64,000 nucleotides of DNA from Tetranychus cinnabarinus (Eukaryota > Arthropoda > Arachnida > Trombidiformes > Tetranychidae): positions 1,302,001-1,366,000 of the forward strand of contig WHVY01000001.1 of the NCBI GenBank assembly GCA_022266195.1. Reading direction: 5' to 3'. A program made the translations under genes and the position numbers. Position 1 is the first letter of the stretch. The number at the start of each line of letters is the position of its first letter. The notes under the pieces were generated by a model. It was given only the letters and a program-made list of their open reading frames with translations. It was not told where the DNA came from and did no database searches. Below are positions 38,739 to 50,200 of this stretch, piece after piece.

Positions 38739-39862
38739 CGTTTCAAAGTGGAACATTTTCTCAAAAAAACTTACTCGCAAGAACTTCCAATCAACCAAAA
38801 CCTTATTGAATACAGTTCATTATTTTAGTTTGCAATTGATTATATTTATTTCAATGAGCTCAATCGACATGCATGTTGCCATCATCAATAAACGGATTTA
38901 TACTCATGGATGATTGCTAATTCACATTGCATTTTTGGTTATTTTTGCAATCTTTATATGATAATGTTTACATTTTGACTAACAATCAACAAGTTATCGT
39001 TAAATTTCTTTTCAAACAATAATTGTTAATGATTAAACATAAATTTGTTTAAAAATGTCTGGAACTTATTAATGGATTGCAATTTTCAAAGAACAATAAA
39101 CGAATGAATATTTATTATTAAATTTATATTTATAGATAGATATTTTCAAATAATTATCATCACGCGATCAAGTTATTCTTATTAATACATCAATTTCAAT
39201 CAGTTTCAATAAAAGTTTCATAACAACTGATCTGAAAATGTCGCATATTATAATCACATTTCTTGAAACTGAAAATCCCAGAATAATAAACTGTTTAAAA
39301 TATTTTATCTAAATCTTTAAGCATAAATTTCATATATTTTGTGGTCAAAATTTTAAACCTATCACCACTGCCTCTGCCTCATAAAGTTAAATGTTTAATG
39401 AATTTTTTAAACCTAATCCTTTCAAAGTTTGAACTTCAAACATTAACTTAAACTGAAATAAACCCCTAAAGAGCTATGATTCAGAAATTGTTTCGAAGTA
39501 ATTCCAGCGAAAAAGCTTTTTCTAAGAGTCTCGAGACAAAGTAATATTACAATAGAAGAATACAAAAATATCAATAATAGAAGTTAAAGAAAAAATAACG
39601 TTTACAATAAAGAATTTTAATTTAGGGTTTTTTTGTTATTAGCAAGTCAATCAATAAAGCAAACTTTTGAAAATTGAGGTAATCATAAAATTAACGTTAA
39701 ATACGGACAGATCAACGAAACATTGATACAAAATACAGAAAGAACGAAAGAGATTACGACTAATGTACAAAATAATGTACTACAGTACTTTTGTATTATG
39801 AAATAGTAGCTCGCTTTGCTTAATTTTGAAAGAAAAGCGAGCAAAAAGCGAGCAAAACGCAA
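38739..39862. other. Convergent 3' flanks of nardilysin (+) and RSRC2 (-)
   Basis: AT-rich, with AATAAA-like motifs (for example near 39,100). No gene seen. Confidence 0.5.
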
Positions 39863-41707
39863 TCATTTTGGTGAGGGATGAGACGAAAAGCCAAGTCCTA
39901 TACCTCGATGGGTATGGGTCGACATTCGCGCTAAAGAGTATTGCTTGTCCAAATCTTTAAATAAATTTTCTTGATATTTAACCATTGAATCTTGATCTTC
40001 AATTTTATCGGGAGCAGTAGTAGTTTTACTGCCCATCAATTTGAGAAACTTTTCAGTCATTTGTTGACCCTGAGCTCCTGAGAACTGAAGTCCATGCCAT
40101 ACTTTTGGAGTTTCCTTTGACTAATGAATAAAGTAAGATATAGTTAGAGGAGTAAACTTATTACAATTGTAAGTCAATTTGGCAGGAAAGTACAGATTTT
40201 ACAGTCAAACCAAGTGAAAATCATAATTACCTGAGAATCATCTTTTTTGGTTGAGCTCCATAGAAGTTTTTTCTTCTCTTCTTGAATCGCATATTTAGTT
40301 GCATTGAAAGTTGCTTGTTTATAATACCTAGGTACATTTGCTGAAGTTGTTGATGCTGTTAACGAAGATGATGATAACGAAGGTTGAGATGCAGGGAAAG
40401 TTGATGATGGAGAGGAGTAGCTAGTATCTGAAGCTTTGTCTTTGTTGACTAACCCATCAACAAAATCACCACTAACTGAAGGTAATGGATGAATTGAACT
40501 TGACTTTTTCGAATTTTCTTCCCTACGAGCTTCATCATCATCATAGATATTAGCAGATGAACCCTCCTTAGAGTGATTTTCATGCCTTTTTGTGTGAGCC
40601 TCTTTTGATAAGAAATCGGAAGAATTTAAACGAGATATATCTCTGGATTCTCTGAAGCTTCGATTATCACTAGAATGGTGGTCTTTGTAATCACGGTGAT
40701 TATTTCTTCGTCCACTTGAACTTTTTGAATCACGACTATATCGGTTTTTAGAGTCTTCATGTTCTCTATCACTTTTCCTTCTGTCACGATCCGATCTAGA
40801 GAAATCTCTGGATTCTTCTTTCCTTGTATCACGATAATGCTTATCATTAGAGCGATATGATCTACGATAATCACGCTGATCATCCTTCCTCCTATGACGG
40901 TCATCCTCATGGGATCTACTTCGGGATCTTCTGGAAGATTTGTGAGAAGAACGATTTTTATATGGCACCTTATCATTTCTGCTACTTCTTTTGCTATCAA
41001 AAGTATCATTTTGATGCTTTTTAGAAGCATCGGATTTTTCACATTGACTATTTTTCTCTTCTACATTCCTGTCATCAGAATTGTATACTTTCTTATCACC
41101 TTCTGTAGCTATAATGTCTTTCTTATCACGAGATGTTGAGTCATTCTCATCATTGGAAGGATTCATGTTTGATTCCAAATCTGGTCCATCAGCTTTTCTC
41201 TCCTCAGAAATGGACTTTTCACCATCTCTAGATCCTGGATCCTCGTCATCTTCATAATCGACAAGACCCTATATGAAAGATAAACTATCAATATGACGAT
41301 AATAATTAATAAAAATTTAGACAAGATTGAATCACCACAGCTAAACATAAGATATCAAGATCAAGTCTAAAGTCTTCAAGGTGAAACAATATACAAACAA
41401 AATAGAGAACGAACTAAAAAAACAACTTGAAAAACAAAGACAATAACCATGGAAAACAAACTCAATATCTCCGAGAGTTTACTAACAACAAGAATCACAT
41501 CTGAACTTTGGGAAATTCTTCGGAAAGATTTGGACGAATAAATAAATTTCAAGTTCAAGATACAGATAAATTCTGCGTAAATATTATCTCGATCACATGT
41601 TGAAATTTCTTATTAAAGTATGAAAAATGTTCAACTTTGAACAAAAACAAATGTGGAAAAGCTGATTATTTTTCAAAAGTTTTATGTCTCACCCTTAATT
41701 TTTCCAT
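39863..41707 (-). CDS. RSRC2: Arginine/serine-rich coiled-coil protein 2 (RSRC2) homologue
   Basis: Nuclear RS-domain protein linked to splicing. Three exons join on the minus strand: 41693-41707 (MEKLR), 40231-41268 and 39863-40120, giving 436 residues (human RSRC2 has 434). The N-terminal third is acidic and Ser-rich. A long RS/RD/RE-rich domain covers about residues 70-210. A Ser/Pro/Thr linker follows. The C-terminal SMAP-type domain has AIQEEKKKLLW, then WHGLQFSGAQG, FLKLMG and LDKQYSLARMSTHTHRGIGLGF, which is the diagnostic RSRC2 ending. The tiny first exon is supported by an in-frame ATG, a GTGAGA donor and phase 0. It shares its upstream region head-to-head with the coiled-coil gene at 42.4 kb. 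Confidence 0.88.
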
Positions 41708-42401
41708 CTTGGTATAAACAATGGTTGAAATCAATAGCACGTTACAATTCTGGAACTGATAAACATGACTAAGAACGTAAACACAAACAAATAAACGCCA
41801 GATTAAAGGCCGGTTTAGTGAAACTAAATCTTAAATGGTCAAATAAATATTAGTAAACAAAATAAGGGGAAAGAAATTGTCTCAACAAGCACCTCCCTCG
41901 CCACCATAGTAACGAAGATTCAAATAATTTGTAACCGATTCAAAGATCAACTTTCATCAACTTTGACAATTAATTGTTTATGATTAACTTTTAATTAAAT
42001 TAAATCCTAAATCAAGTGTATCTTTAATTGTTGTTATTGGTTTCTGTTTATTTAAGTTAAAGCTTTGCTTTAATCTTTACTCAACTGGAATATTAAAAGT
42101 TTTCAAAATCATCGCCATCTTTTGGCAGGCGAAAGTGAAGATTAACGACTTTTTTCTTTTTGAAAAAGAGTACAAAACATAAGATACTTTATTGTGTTCG
42201 TTATTAAGGATTAAACATTTTGGTAAGCGTTAATTTGTTTTTTATCTTTATTTTTTAATGTCAGTGTTTCTTCATTCTGTTTTCTAATTTATTTTTAATA
42301 GCGTTGTTCACTTATTTAAATTTTAGTAACTGTTAATCCTTTGTTTAATTTTTCTTATCCTCTCAGTTTCTTGGTTATCTTTACCCTTTCAGTCAACAAA
42401 G
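41708..42401. promoter_or_regulatory. Shared divergent promoter region (RSRC2 / coiled-coil gene)
   Basis: About 700 bases between two start codons pointing away from each other. It must contain both promoters and leaders. A pyrimidine-rich stretch with a TTTCAG acceptor-like site lies just before the ATG at 42,402 and suggests a 5'-UTR intron on the plus side. Confidence 0.5.
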
Positions 42402-44102
42402 ATGAGTACTCCAATGATAAAGACTCCCTTACGGGACCGTAATCGGTGCCAGTCTCAGAATAATAAAGAGTACCACATGAACCGAGAGTTGATGGATATG
42501 AGAAAAAAATATAACAATGAAAGAGCTCGAGCTGATGACATGGAACTGGAAGCAAAAAGCAAGGATTCTGTGATAAGAAAACTTCGAGAAGAGCTGGAAG
42601 TTGTCAGAAAAAGAGTTCACCTACAAAATGACGAGATGGCCAACATGGTTAGCCTGGAAGTCCATGACAAACTCAAAAGTGAGTTCGAAGTGCTCAAAGT
42701 CAAACATGAGTCTATTTCAAGTGATTTAAAGTTTGCTCAAAGTCAAGTTAAGGATTTGGAAGAAGAACTTCGCTCCTCGTGGAATAGTAACCAGGATCTT
42801 AGTGCTAAATTTGAAGGTGCCATGAAGGACATGGAAAATATTGCAAAGGAGTTTGTTGATTATACAGATCTAAAAGCCAAATATGAAGATCTACTGCAAA
42901 GATATAAATTAGTTTCTGTTGAAAATGAGGAACTACAACAGACTTTGGAAAGTCTCAAAGAACAACGCAAAGAAGATTTGTTGAATGAATCAGGAATCTT
43001 CACACCACTCAGCGTTGAAGCTCCTGCTCTAGATGCCGAACCAATTTCCCTTTTCACCGAAATGATGATGAAAGATCAAGAAGAAGAATTGGAAAAAGTG
43101 AAAATTTCAAATGATAGGATGAAGAACGAACTTGAAGAGCTCAAGACAAAACTGTTAAGCATGGATCGACTGCAACAAGAAGTGGAAACTTTAAACGCTC
43201 AATTAAACTTGACTAAAAGCCGATTAAGTGACTCTTATCGTGATCTAAAGAATTGCATTACTAAAAGAGAGGCTGATAAAAGAAGGTCCGCAGAGCAAAT
43301 TAAAAAATTGGAACAAAAGTCTACAATATGGGAGAAGGAATTGACATCATTAAGGAAAACCTGTAATGATTTGATTACTCGCAATGGTGAACTCACGAAA
43401 AGGTGTTCAGACCTCGAAGAGATCGTTCATGAATTGTCTCGTAAAAATACCGAGTTGCAGGATGAGGTTAAGATACTTGATGAATCTTTTATCATGGAAA
43501 GAAGGACAAAAGAACGATTTGCCGAAGAAAACCGACATCTAGAAAAAATGTTACAAAGAGAACAATTTATTCTTTCTCAATCTGTCAGAATGCCACCACC
43601 ACCACCTCCATCATCATCTTCATCCTATCAATCATCAAATACCTTATCTAATACAAACCAAAACAATCCCAATGCTACCTTCAGCATTAGCACTCCTATT
43701 TGCCCGAAAGCAGTAAAAAATTCAGCTAATCACACTCATTACGCCTCATCATCGATTTCATCTGCCAGTTCAACTCGATCATCCCAATTTGAATCAATTA
43801 AAAAAAGGCGTCCTCTTCCTCCAGGAACTGGACGTGCATTGGCGATGGCTGATGAAGAAGGTGAATTCATGGATCCTCGAAATTTAACTGATCTCAAAAA
43901 TGGCCGATGTGAACCTGATCCTGAAGATCCAATGAAGAGATTAAGTATCCTTCAAGGACGTAATTCACTTTGCCGGCCGCATTTAAAGTCATCTTATCCT
44001 GTAGAAATGCAAGACGTAAACATAACTGAAATTGCAATTAAACAAGGATCATCGAATCAATCAAGACTAAGAGCAGAAACTTTTACAATTCCTTTCAAAT
44101 AA
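42402..44102 (+). CDS. Coiled-coil protein with a Spindly-motif-like segment
   Basis: Single-exon frame of 566 residues starting MSTPMIKTPLRDRN. Residues about 20-395 form heptad-rich coiled coil, interrupted at about 200-218. The interruption contains EPISLFTEMM, which resembles the short Spindly motif that dynein adaptors use to contact the dynactin pointed end. A Pro/Ser/Asn-rich linker (about 397-465) follows. A compact C-terminal block then follows, including RPLPPGTGRALAMADEEGEF, RLSILQGRNSLC and PHLKSSYP, which looks conserved rather than random. I cannot name the family: Spindly, another adaptor or a spindle-associated protein are possible. A CC1 box was not clearly seen. Codon use and the absence of frame breaks support a real gene. 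Confidence 0.75.
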   Translation: MSTPMIKTPLRDRNRCQSQNNKEYHMNRELMDMRKKYNNERARADDMELEAKSKDSVIRKLREELEVVRKRVHLQNDEMANMVSLEVHDKLKSEFEVLKVKHESISSDLKFAQSQVKDLEEELRSSWNSNQDLSAKFEGAMKDMENIAKEFVDYTDLKAKYEDLLQRYKLVSVENEELQQTLESLKEQRKEDLLNESGIFTPLSVEAPALDAEPISLFTEMMMKDQEEELEKVKISNDRMKNELEELKTKLLSMDRLQQEVETLNAQLNLTKSRLSDSYRDLKNCITKREADKRRSAEQIKKLEQKSTIWEKELTSLRKTCNDLITRNGELTKRCSDLEEIVHELSRKNTELQDEVKILDESFIMERRTKERFAEENRHLEKMLQREQFILSQSVRMPPPPPPSSSSSYQSSNTLSNTNQNNPNATFSISTPICPKAVKNSANHTHYASSSISSASSTRSSQFESIKKRRPLPPGTGRALAMADEEGEFMDPRNLTDLKNGRCEPDPEDPMKRLSILQGRNSLCRPHLKSSYPVEMQDVNITEIAIKQGSSNQSRLRAETFTIPFK

Positions 44103-44717
44103 ACCTGACTTATCTATTTTTCCTTGGTGATTTATCTGTAAAATCAAATTTGAAATATTCCAACCAGAAACTTACCAACATTCTCAACAAGATTAATCTG
44201 ATCAACTTGATTAATTGACACAATGTAAATCTATTTTTTATTAAACCATTTTCTCTATTTGATCGATTTGGAAATGATGTCTACATATTTAAACTCTGCA
44301 TTTACTCTTGTAATTTAAAGCAATTTGCACGATCTATTCAGTAAATTCTGATTAACATTCTCTTGTTACTCACTCACCAATCAATGACTCAAGTTTACTT
44401 TAAGAATTATTTCATTCAATTGAATTTGCATTGATACAATTATTACCTTTGCTCATTTAAAAAAAGCTTATTCAGCATAACAATAACTATCCATAAACAT
44501 CAAGTACCTAAGTCAAGTGAGTGTTTAAGTTGTTAACGGGTTATAGTTACATTTTAATCTTTATAATTAATCCTTGATAGCAATATAATTATTTTAGGCA
44601 CTCTTCAAATCAGACTCGACATATTTTTTTTCAAGCCAGTCTATCAAGTAACAGTCATTATAATTATCAAAACACCAATTGTAACATTCAACCTATTTAT
44701 TAATGTAAACCTGTAAC
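44103..44717. other. Intergenic between two plus-strand genes
   Basis: AT-rich 3' flank of the coiled-coil gene and 5' flank of the secreted-protein gene. No coding signal seen. Confidence 0.5.
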
Positions 44718-47273
44718 ATGATTTTAAATGTTTCAATTATTTCAATTTTGATTCTAGTTTTAATTGTACCATCATCGGCCAACGTTTGCAATTTCATAGG
44801 ATACGCTTGTTCATTGAACAATATCAACTCTTCATACTTTACCCAATTAGATTACCTTCATGATTCAGAAATAGGAGATTCATGGCTACTAAAAAATAAC
44901 CAATCCCGTGTTGTCTCCGGGCGATTGGTCAGTGACCTACTTATCCCACCTTATGGTCCGTCACCACATTGTTTGATGATACGTTATGCAATTACTGGAG
45001 AAGCTTTGATTAGTTTAATAGTTATAACACAATCAGATGACTATGAAGTCAGATTTTGTTATATATCGGAGGATTTTGATGGTGATGTCAAGAAAATTTC
45101 TGTTCCTTTTTCAATGTACTCTCACACTCGTATAACCATTGACATATCAATGTCTAGTTATGACAAAAGTGCCTTTTATTTAGAGTCATTTTGGGTTGTA
45201 AGAGATGATTGTTATCCCGGATTCAAAGAGCGAATGGATCCATGTCCAGAATACATAGAGCCAGAAGACAACGGAGGATTAACTATAATTGCAACAGCAG
45301 ATCCTCCAGAATCCATAGTTGAAATGAAATCTTTACACAACAATGATACAACTCATCAATGGAACGGCAATGTAACAACTCAAGTAAACAACTCAACTAA
45401 TTCCAGCGATACAGTCAACATCCAAATGCCGTCTAAAATTTATTCATCGATTCCTCCATTAATATCTGAAAAGGATAATGTTTCAACAATCTCATCATTG
45501 ACTTTGGACACCAACAATTTAACAAGTGAAATAAGAAGCGAAAACAGAAGTAAATATATGACTACAAAAAATAATGTAACGATTCAGCTATTCGAGCCGC
45601 TGCATCTAAATGAAACAATTTTACAAGACTTTGATGGAGAAAATCAAATTAAGAAAATTGAAGCAAACGAGACAAAAAAATTGGACACATCGAAAGCTAA
45701 CAGTGATCGAGTAAATGTGACGCTAGCCATCAATCCATCAACTGGAAATTACTCTGAAAATGTCACTGGAATGGACACAGAAACTACCGATTCAAATGAT
45801 ACGTTGTTTAGCAGTTTTTTGCCGTTTATAACTACTGAATCATGGAGATCAGAAATGATGGTTTCCAACTCATCCAATGAAACGAGTGAGTTTTTGGAAG
45901 GTAAAATGAATCCGAGCGATAACAAAACAAACATAATGGACTCGCGTTTGGGGCAGTCAACATTCCCTCCAACTCAGAAACAAATGTTTACTTCTGGACA
46001 AAGCAATTCTTCAGCAGTCGCGGGTAATATTACAGCTGCTTCAACCACATCTACTGAATACTCCAACAATATTATTGATGGGATTAAAGAAGCACGCAAT
46101 GGAACCAAAGTCTCTGTAAAACCGACACTCAATGGGACAGCTGGTGTCCTAAGTAAGACTCAAAGTAGTTATAATGGTACTAAAAGTACTATTGTGGTCA
46201 CAGAAGCGAGTATAAATCGTTTTACTCCTCTCTCTACAACGGAAATAACGAAACTTGATTTTGCCAACTCACCATCTTCCACACAAGATACTGGGAATGT
46301 TGTTCATGCGAAATCTACTCGGATTGGAAACTTTGTTAATGAGTCCATGAATTATAATTTAAGCAGTAATAATCAATTCACTGAGGTTATAAGTACACCA
46401 ATGATGCAGCTTGGTGGAAATGTTTCAACCACAAAATATCCATCTTCTGAGTATTCCATTAATGGAAATCAATCGGCCAACGATACAACACAATCCTCTG
46501 GGAGCACAAACAAACCAACATTATTGACTGAAGGAATAAGAAATACCACCAACTTTACTACCCAAATGTCAACAACATCGGAACACACATTTAATGTCGA
46601 TGTAAATGAAACAAAAGTCCCAGTAGATCCGAATCAAGATAAATCCAATTTTACAACGGATAACAAAAGCCGAAACACTACGGAATTGACGCCAGGAACT
46701 CCAACTTCACTCCAACACCAGAATAATACTGCAGTTATGCTTTCTGCTGAAGTTAATTCAACAATTTCAAGTGTAAACTATACTTTTTCTGATTATTCCA
46801 CTCATGAAAACCAATCAACTACAGTTAATACAACAGAGATACTAAATGTTAAAAGCCAGAATAATCATGAAGGTATAAATACCACGGAATTGATACCAGG
46901 AATTCAAACTCCACTTCAACTCCAGAATGATACTAATGTTACATTGGTGGTTTCTAATACATCGGTTTCAACAGCTTATTCCGCAAACCAAACAGTTTCA
47001 GTTAAACAAAAAACATCACTGATTCCAGGAGTTGCTAACTACACCAACTCCACCACCACAATACCATCAATACCTGAATACTCACCTCCTGTCTATTCCG
47101 TGACTAAGCCATCTAATACAACGGATAAGATAGGCAAAAATGGTACAGTTTCTGCATCATCTTTCGATTCAAATGAAATCGTTACAAATGATTATTCCGA
47201 AGCTGGTGTCATAGCATTGAATGGTGACAAAAACGAGCAGAAGAATCCAGAAAGATTACCAATGATTGATTGA
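44718..47273 (+). CDS. Secreted protein with MAM-like head and mucin-like N-glycosylated tail
   Basis: Single-exon frame of 851 residues. Residues 1-22 are a clear signal peptide (hydrophobic core, cleavage likely near SSA-N). Residues about 23-175 form a Cys-containing domain (NVCNF, YACSL, PHCLMI, RFCYI, RDDC, PCPEY). Its order and strands (VSGRLVSDLLIPP, LESFWVVRDDC) resemble a MAM domain; this is a weak family call. The remaining 670 residues are dominated by Thr, Ser and Asn with dozens of N-x-S/T sequons. They include imperfect repeats such as TTELTPGTPTSLQHQNNT and TTELIPGIQTPLQLQNDT. No membrane anchor or GPI-like tail is visible, so secretion is inferred. Low-complexity sequence makes homology hard to judge. 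It could be a cuticle, gut-lining, silk-associated or salivary mucin. Confidence 0.75.
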   Translation: MILNVSIISILILVLIVPSSANVCNFIGYACSLNNINSSYFTQLDYLHDSEIGDSWLLKNNQSRVVSGRLVSDLLIPPYGPSPHCLMIRYAITGEALISLIVITQSDDYEVRFCYISEDFDGDVKKISVPFSMYSHTRITIDISMSSYDKSAFYLESFWVVRDDCYPGFKERMDPCPEYIEPEDNGGLTIIATADPPESIVEMKSLHNNDTTHQWNGNVTTQVNNSTNSSDTVNIQMPSKIYSSIPPLISEKDNVSTISSLTLDTNNLTSEIRSENRSKYMTTKNNVTIQLFEPLHLNETILQDFDGENQIKKIEANETKKLDTSKANSDRVNVTLAINPSTGNYSENVTGMDTETTDSNDTLFSSFLPFITTESWRSEMMVSNSSNETSEFLEGKMNPSDNKTNIMDSRLGQSTFPPTQKQMFTSGQSNSSAVAGNITAASTTSTEYSNNIIDGIKEARNGTKVSVKPTLNGTAGVLSKTQSSYNGTKSTIVVTEASINRFTPLSTTEITKLDFANSPSSTQDTGNVVHAKSTRIGNFVNESMNYNLSSNNQFTEVISTPMMQLGGNVSTTKYPSSEYSINGNQSANDTTQSSGSTNKPTLLTEGIRNTTNFTTQMSTTSEHTFNVDVNETKVPVDPNQDKSNFTTDNKSRNTTELTPGTPTSLQHQNNTAVMLSAEVNSTISSVNYTFSDYSTHENQSTTVNTTEILNVKSQNNHEGINTTELIPGIQTPLQLQNDTNVTLVVSNTSVSTAYSANQTVSVKQKTSLIPGVANYTNSTTTIPSIPEYSPPVYSVTKPSNTTDKIGKNGTVSASSFDSNEIVTNDYSEAGVIALNGDKNEQKNPERLPMID

Positions 47274-50200
47274 GTGTTTCATCATGAGGAATCAACAGCA
47301 AGCAGAAATCTGTTGTTAAAATTAAGCCAACCGGTAGAATTTAAATTTTTATACCATTTTTTATCCTTTAAGAGCATCCAAATAGTCAATATAAATCAGT
47401 TGGACATAAGGTATTCAAAGTAATTAAAATCACTATTTAAAAGTGAAATAGTAAAGACGGGTAAATCATTCAATTACAGTTTTCATCACTTGCAATTTTT
47501 AGTCTAATTGTCTTGCAGATAATTAGTTACTCAGGCTGATATTGTTTCTTATGTTTAGTTGGTCAAATGATTTTGTTTTCATAAGATTTCCAATCAATAA
47601 AGATTTGCAAATGTAATGTAAAACATATGATTAAAGTATTTTTGTGGTTGTTAAAGTTGTGAGGTTGAATAATTTCTTGATCCATATTGTTGTGATTCTT
47701 GAACCATAATCAGCCGATCTTTTACATGGTAAATGTATCGGCATTAGTTATCTTTGAAAATGAATGGTTGAAACAAACAATTACATGCGCCCATCAATGG
47801 ATCCATCAAGCCTCAAAATTTGACATTTTGTTTGCACATTTTTCCTATTCCATTGTGATGAATATAATTGAGACTGGAAGAAGCATAAAAAGAGAGAGAA
47901 AAAAGGAAAAGTGAAAAGAGGTTAAAGAAGAGGAATGAAGATGATGATGATAATGAAGAGGGTGACACGAGGTTATAATGCTACAGCCATTGACAGCATA
48001 CATATTTACTCAGTGGGATGCTCATTGTAAATGTCACTTTCACTATTATCAGTGTAATCAAGATATAATAATAATAAAGCAACAATAACATGATGTTAAG
48101 TGTGTGTTGATCAAGTGTGCATCAAAACAATGGGTAACAATGAACAGCAAGGAGGAGAGACGCATCTAACACGGTCACAGTTACAGGGTGAAATTGAGGG
48201 TCATTCACAGTCAGTTTGTATTATTTTGCAGTCAGTTAATTTATAATCACAATTTGATTTTCAATGTTAACAATGTTTTTTTTACATTCACTCCAAGCTT
48301 CCTCATTCCATTGACTTTTACGTGTGTTTTTTACACATCTTATCCCAACATCAAATAGCAACTTGTACGCGTGTTACAACTCCAATTGTAAGTGTATTAA
48401 CATAATAATACACTGATTATGATCATTTTAAAAATCATATTATCAATGGTTGGTAAAAATAACCAACAAAGAAACGAACAGACTTTAATGCAATTAGATC
48501 AGGTTAGCTGTGAATCTAAAAAATTAACAAAAGCTGAGCTTGTTATTTAATTTACTGTTGATTGATTGATTATTGATTGATTTTCGGGCTGATTGTGTGT
48601 CTTGGTGAGATGAAAAATCAAGATCAAGGTTTTAACGAACCTTGAAAATGGCGAATCCAAAATGATTAAAAAAATCAAATTAATCATATTGCCTGTCCTG
48701 GTAATAGAGTTACCTTTACCCGAGTTTGACGTGTAAAAGGTAAAACGGTTTGCAATAAATTAGATTGATTGTGATTATTATGATTGTTTGTTGTTTCCAA
48801 TGTTATCATTGATTCAATTTACTGCTATTCTTGGGTTAGCTTTTAATGGTTCATCATGATAATGATGATAATTGGGTTAAAAATTGCTTTTTGACGGATT
48901 AAAGTTACAAGTTGATTGAGGATTGAAGAGAGGAGCAAAAAGGTAAACAAAAATTAATTATCAATGAGAATGTAATTATTATGATTATCATTTTGATGAT
49001 CGCTTTTTTGATTGAAAGCTGGCTTGATTAAAGATGATCTTGAGACAGGCTGAAATGATGATAATCATTCAATTCCCTGATGACAATATTTTTGGGTGAA
49101 TCGGAAAGATGAGCAAGAAAATGGTCGATAATGAAATAAAATTCAATAATCAAGTAATATGTGTTTTTTGGGTTCACCATTCCTATGAGAGTTTGCATTT
49201 TGTGTTGAGCTAATTTCAACTCATCAAATTAAATTAAATTAACCTAAGTAACTCACATTTCTTTCACATAACAGTTAACCTCTTTCTCCCAATCAATTGA
49301 ATAATAATCAACTTAATTTACCTTCTCCGTCTTACCTTTTGTTTCCATCTTTGCCTTATTGTATTATTTTGAAGGTTCAGGACAACATTTTGAGGTTCAA
49401 TTTTTCGTAAAGGCCAAAACAATATTATCTCTCATATGATTAACAATTACCTAGGAACAATAAAAAGTGTAATAATTTAATAATAATGGTTTAATCATTT
49501 TCCGTTTGATTGTTAATTTAAATTCACTTTTTGCCTGCTATTGTTATCAACGTTATGATTGTTAACATTATCAATGGTTGTGGAGGTAATAATTGAGTAA
49601 AGCCTGAAAGAAAGGCTTCCACGAGGAAAATATCATTATTATGATTTCAACTTGATAAATGTTACAATCAAATTAACCATTTCTCTTTCACCTAATACAA
49701 TTAACTTCCCTCTTTTTACTACCTTTAACCATCAGCATCTTCTTGAATGTTAATTAACTTGATTAACTCAAAGGAATAACATAATTAAAGTTGACTTGCT
49801 TTCCATTTTATTGCATATTTTAACGCGTCTTCATGGTTAAGCTGCAAGGAATTGTCTAAGATTTTTGATTCTTGATTCTAATTTATCATAAACAATTGGT
49901 TTTACTCAGTAATTGTATTTTTAATTTTTTGATAATTTTCATTTAAAGTTAATTGTCCAATATTCTTGTTGGCTTTATTTTCAATGGCAACAATTGATTT
50001 ACATTTTTCCTCTTTCCTTTCCTCAAACTCCAATGGATATATCTTTCGTCTAATCAAATTAATTAGCAATCATGTTGAAACAATTTCAGAATACAAATGA
50101 AAGTTGATAATAATTAGGATGGTGATTCGTTTAAAAAGTTTTCATGCAGCTAATTTTATTTCAATTTGATTCACAATTTGATTTTCCTTTACCAATCAAC

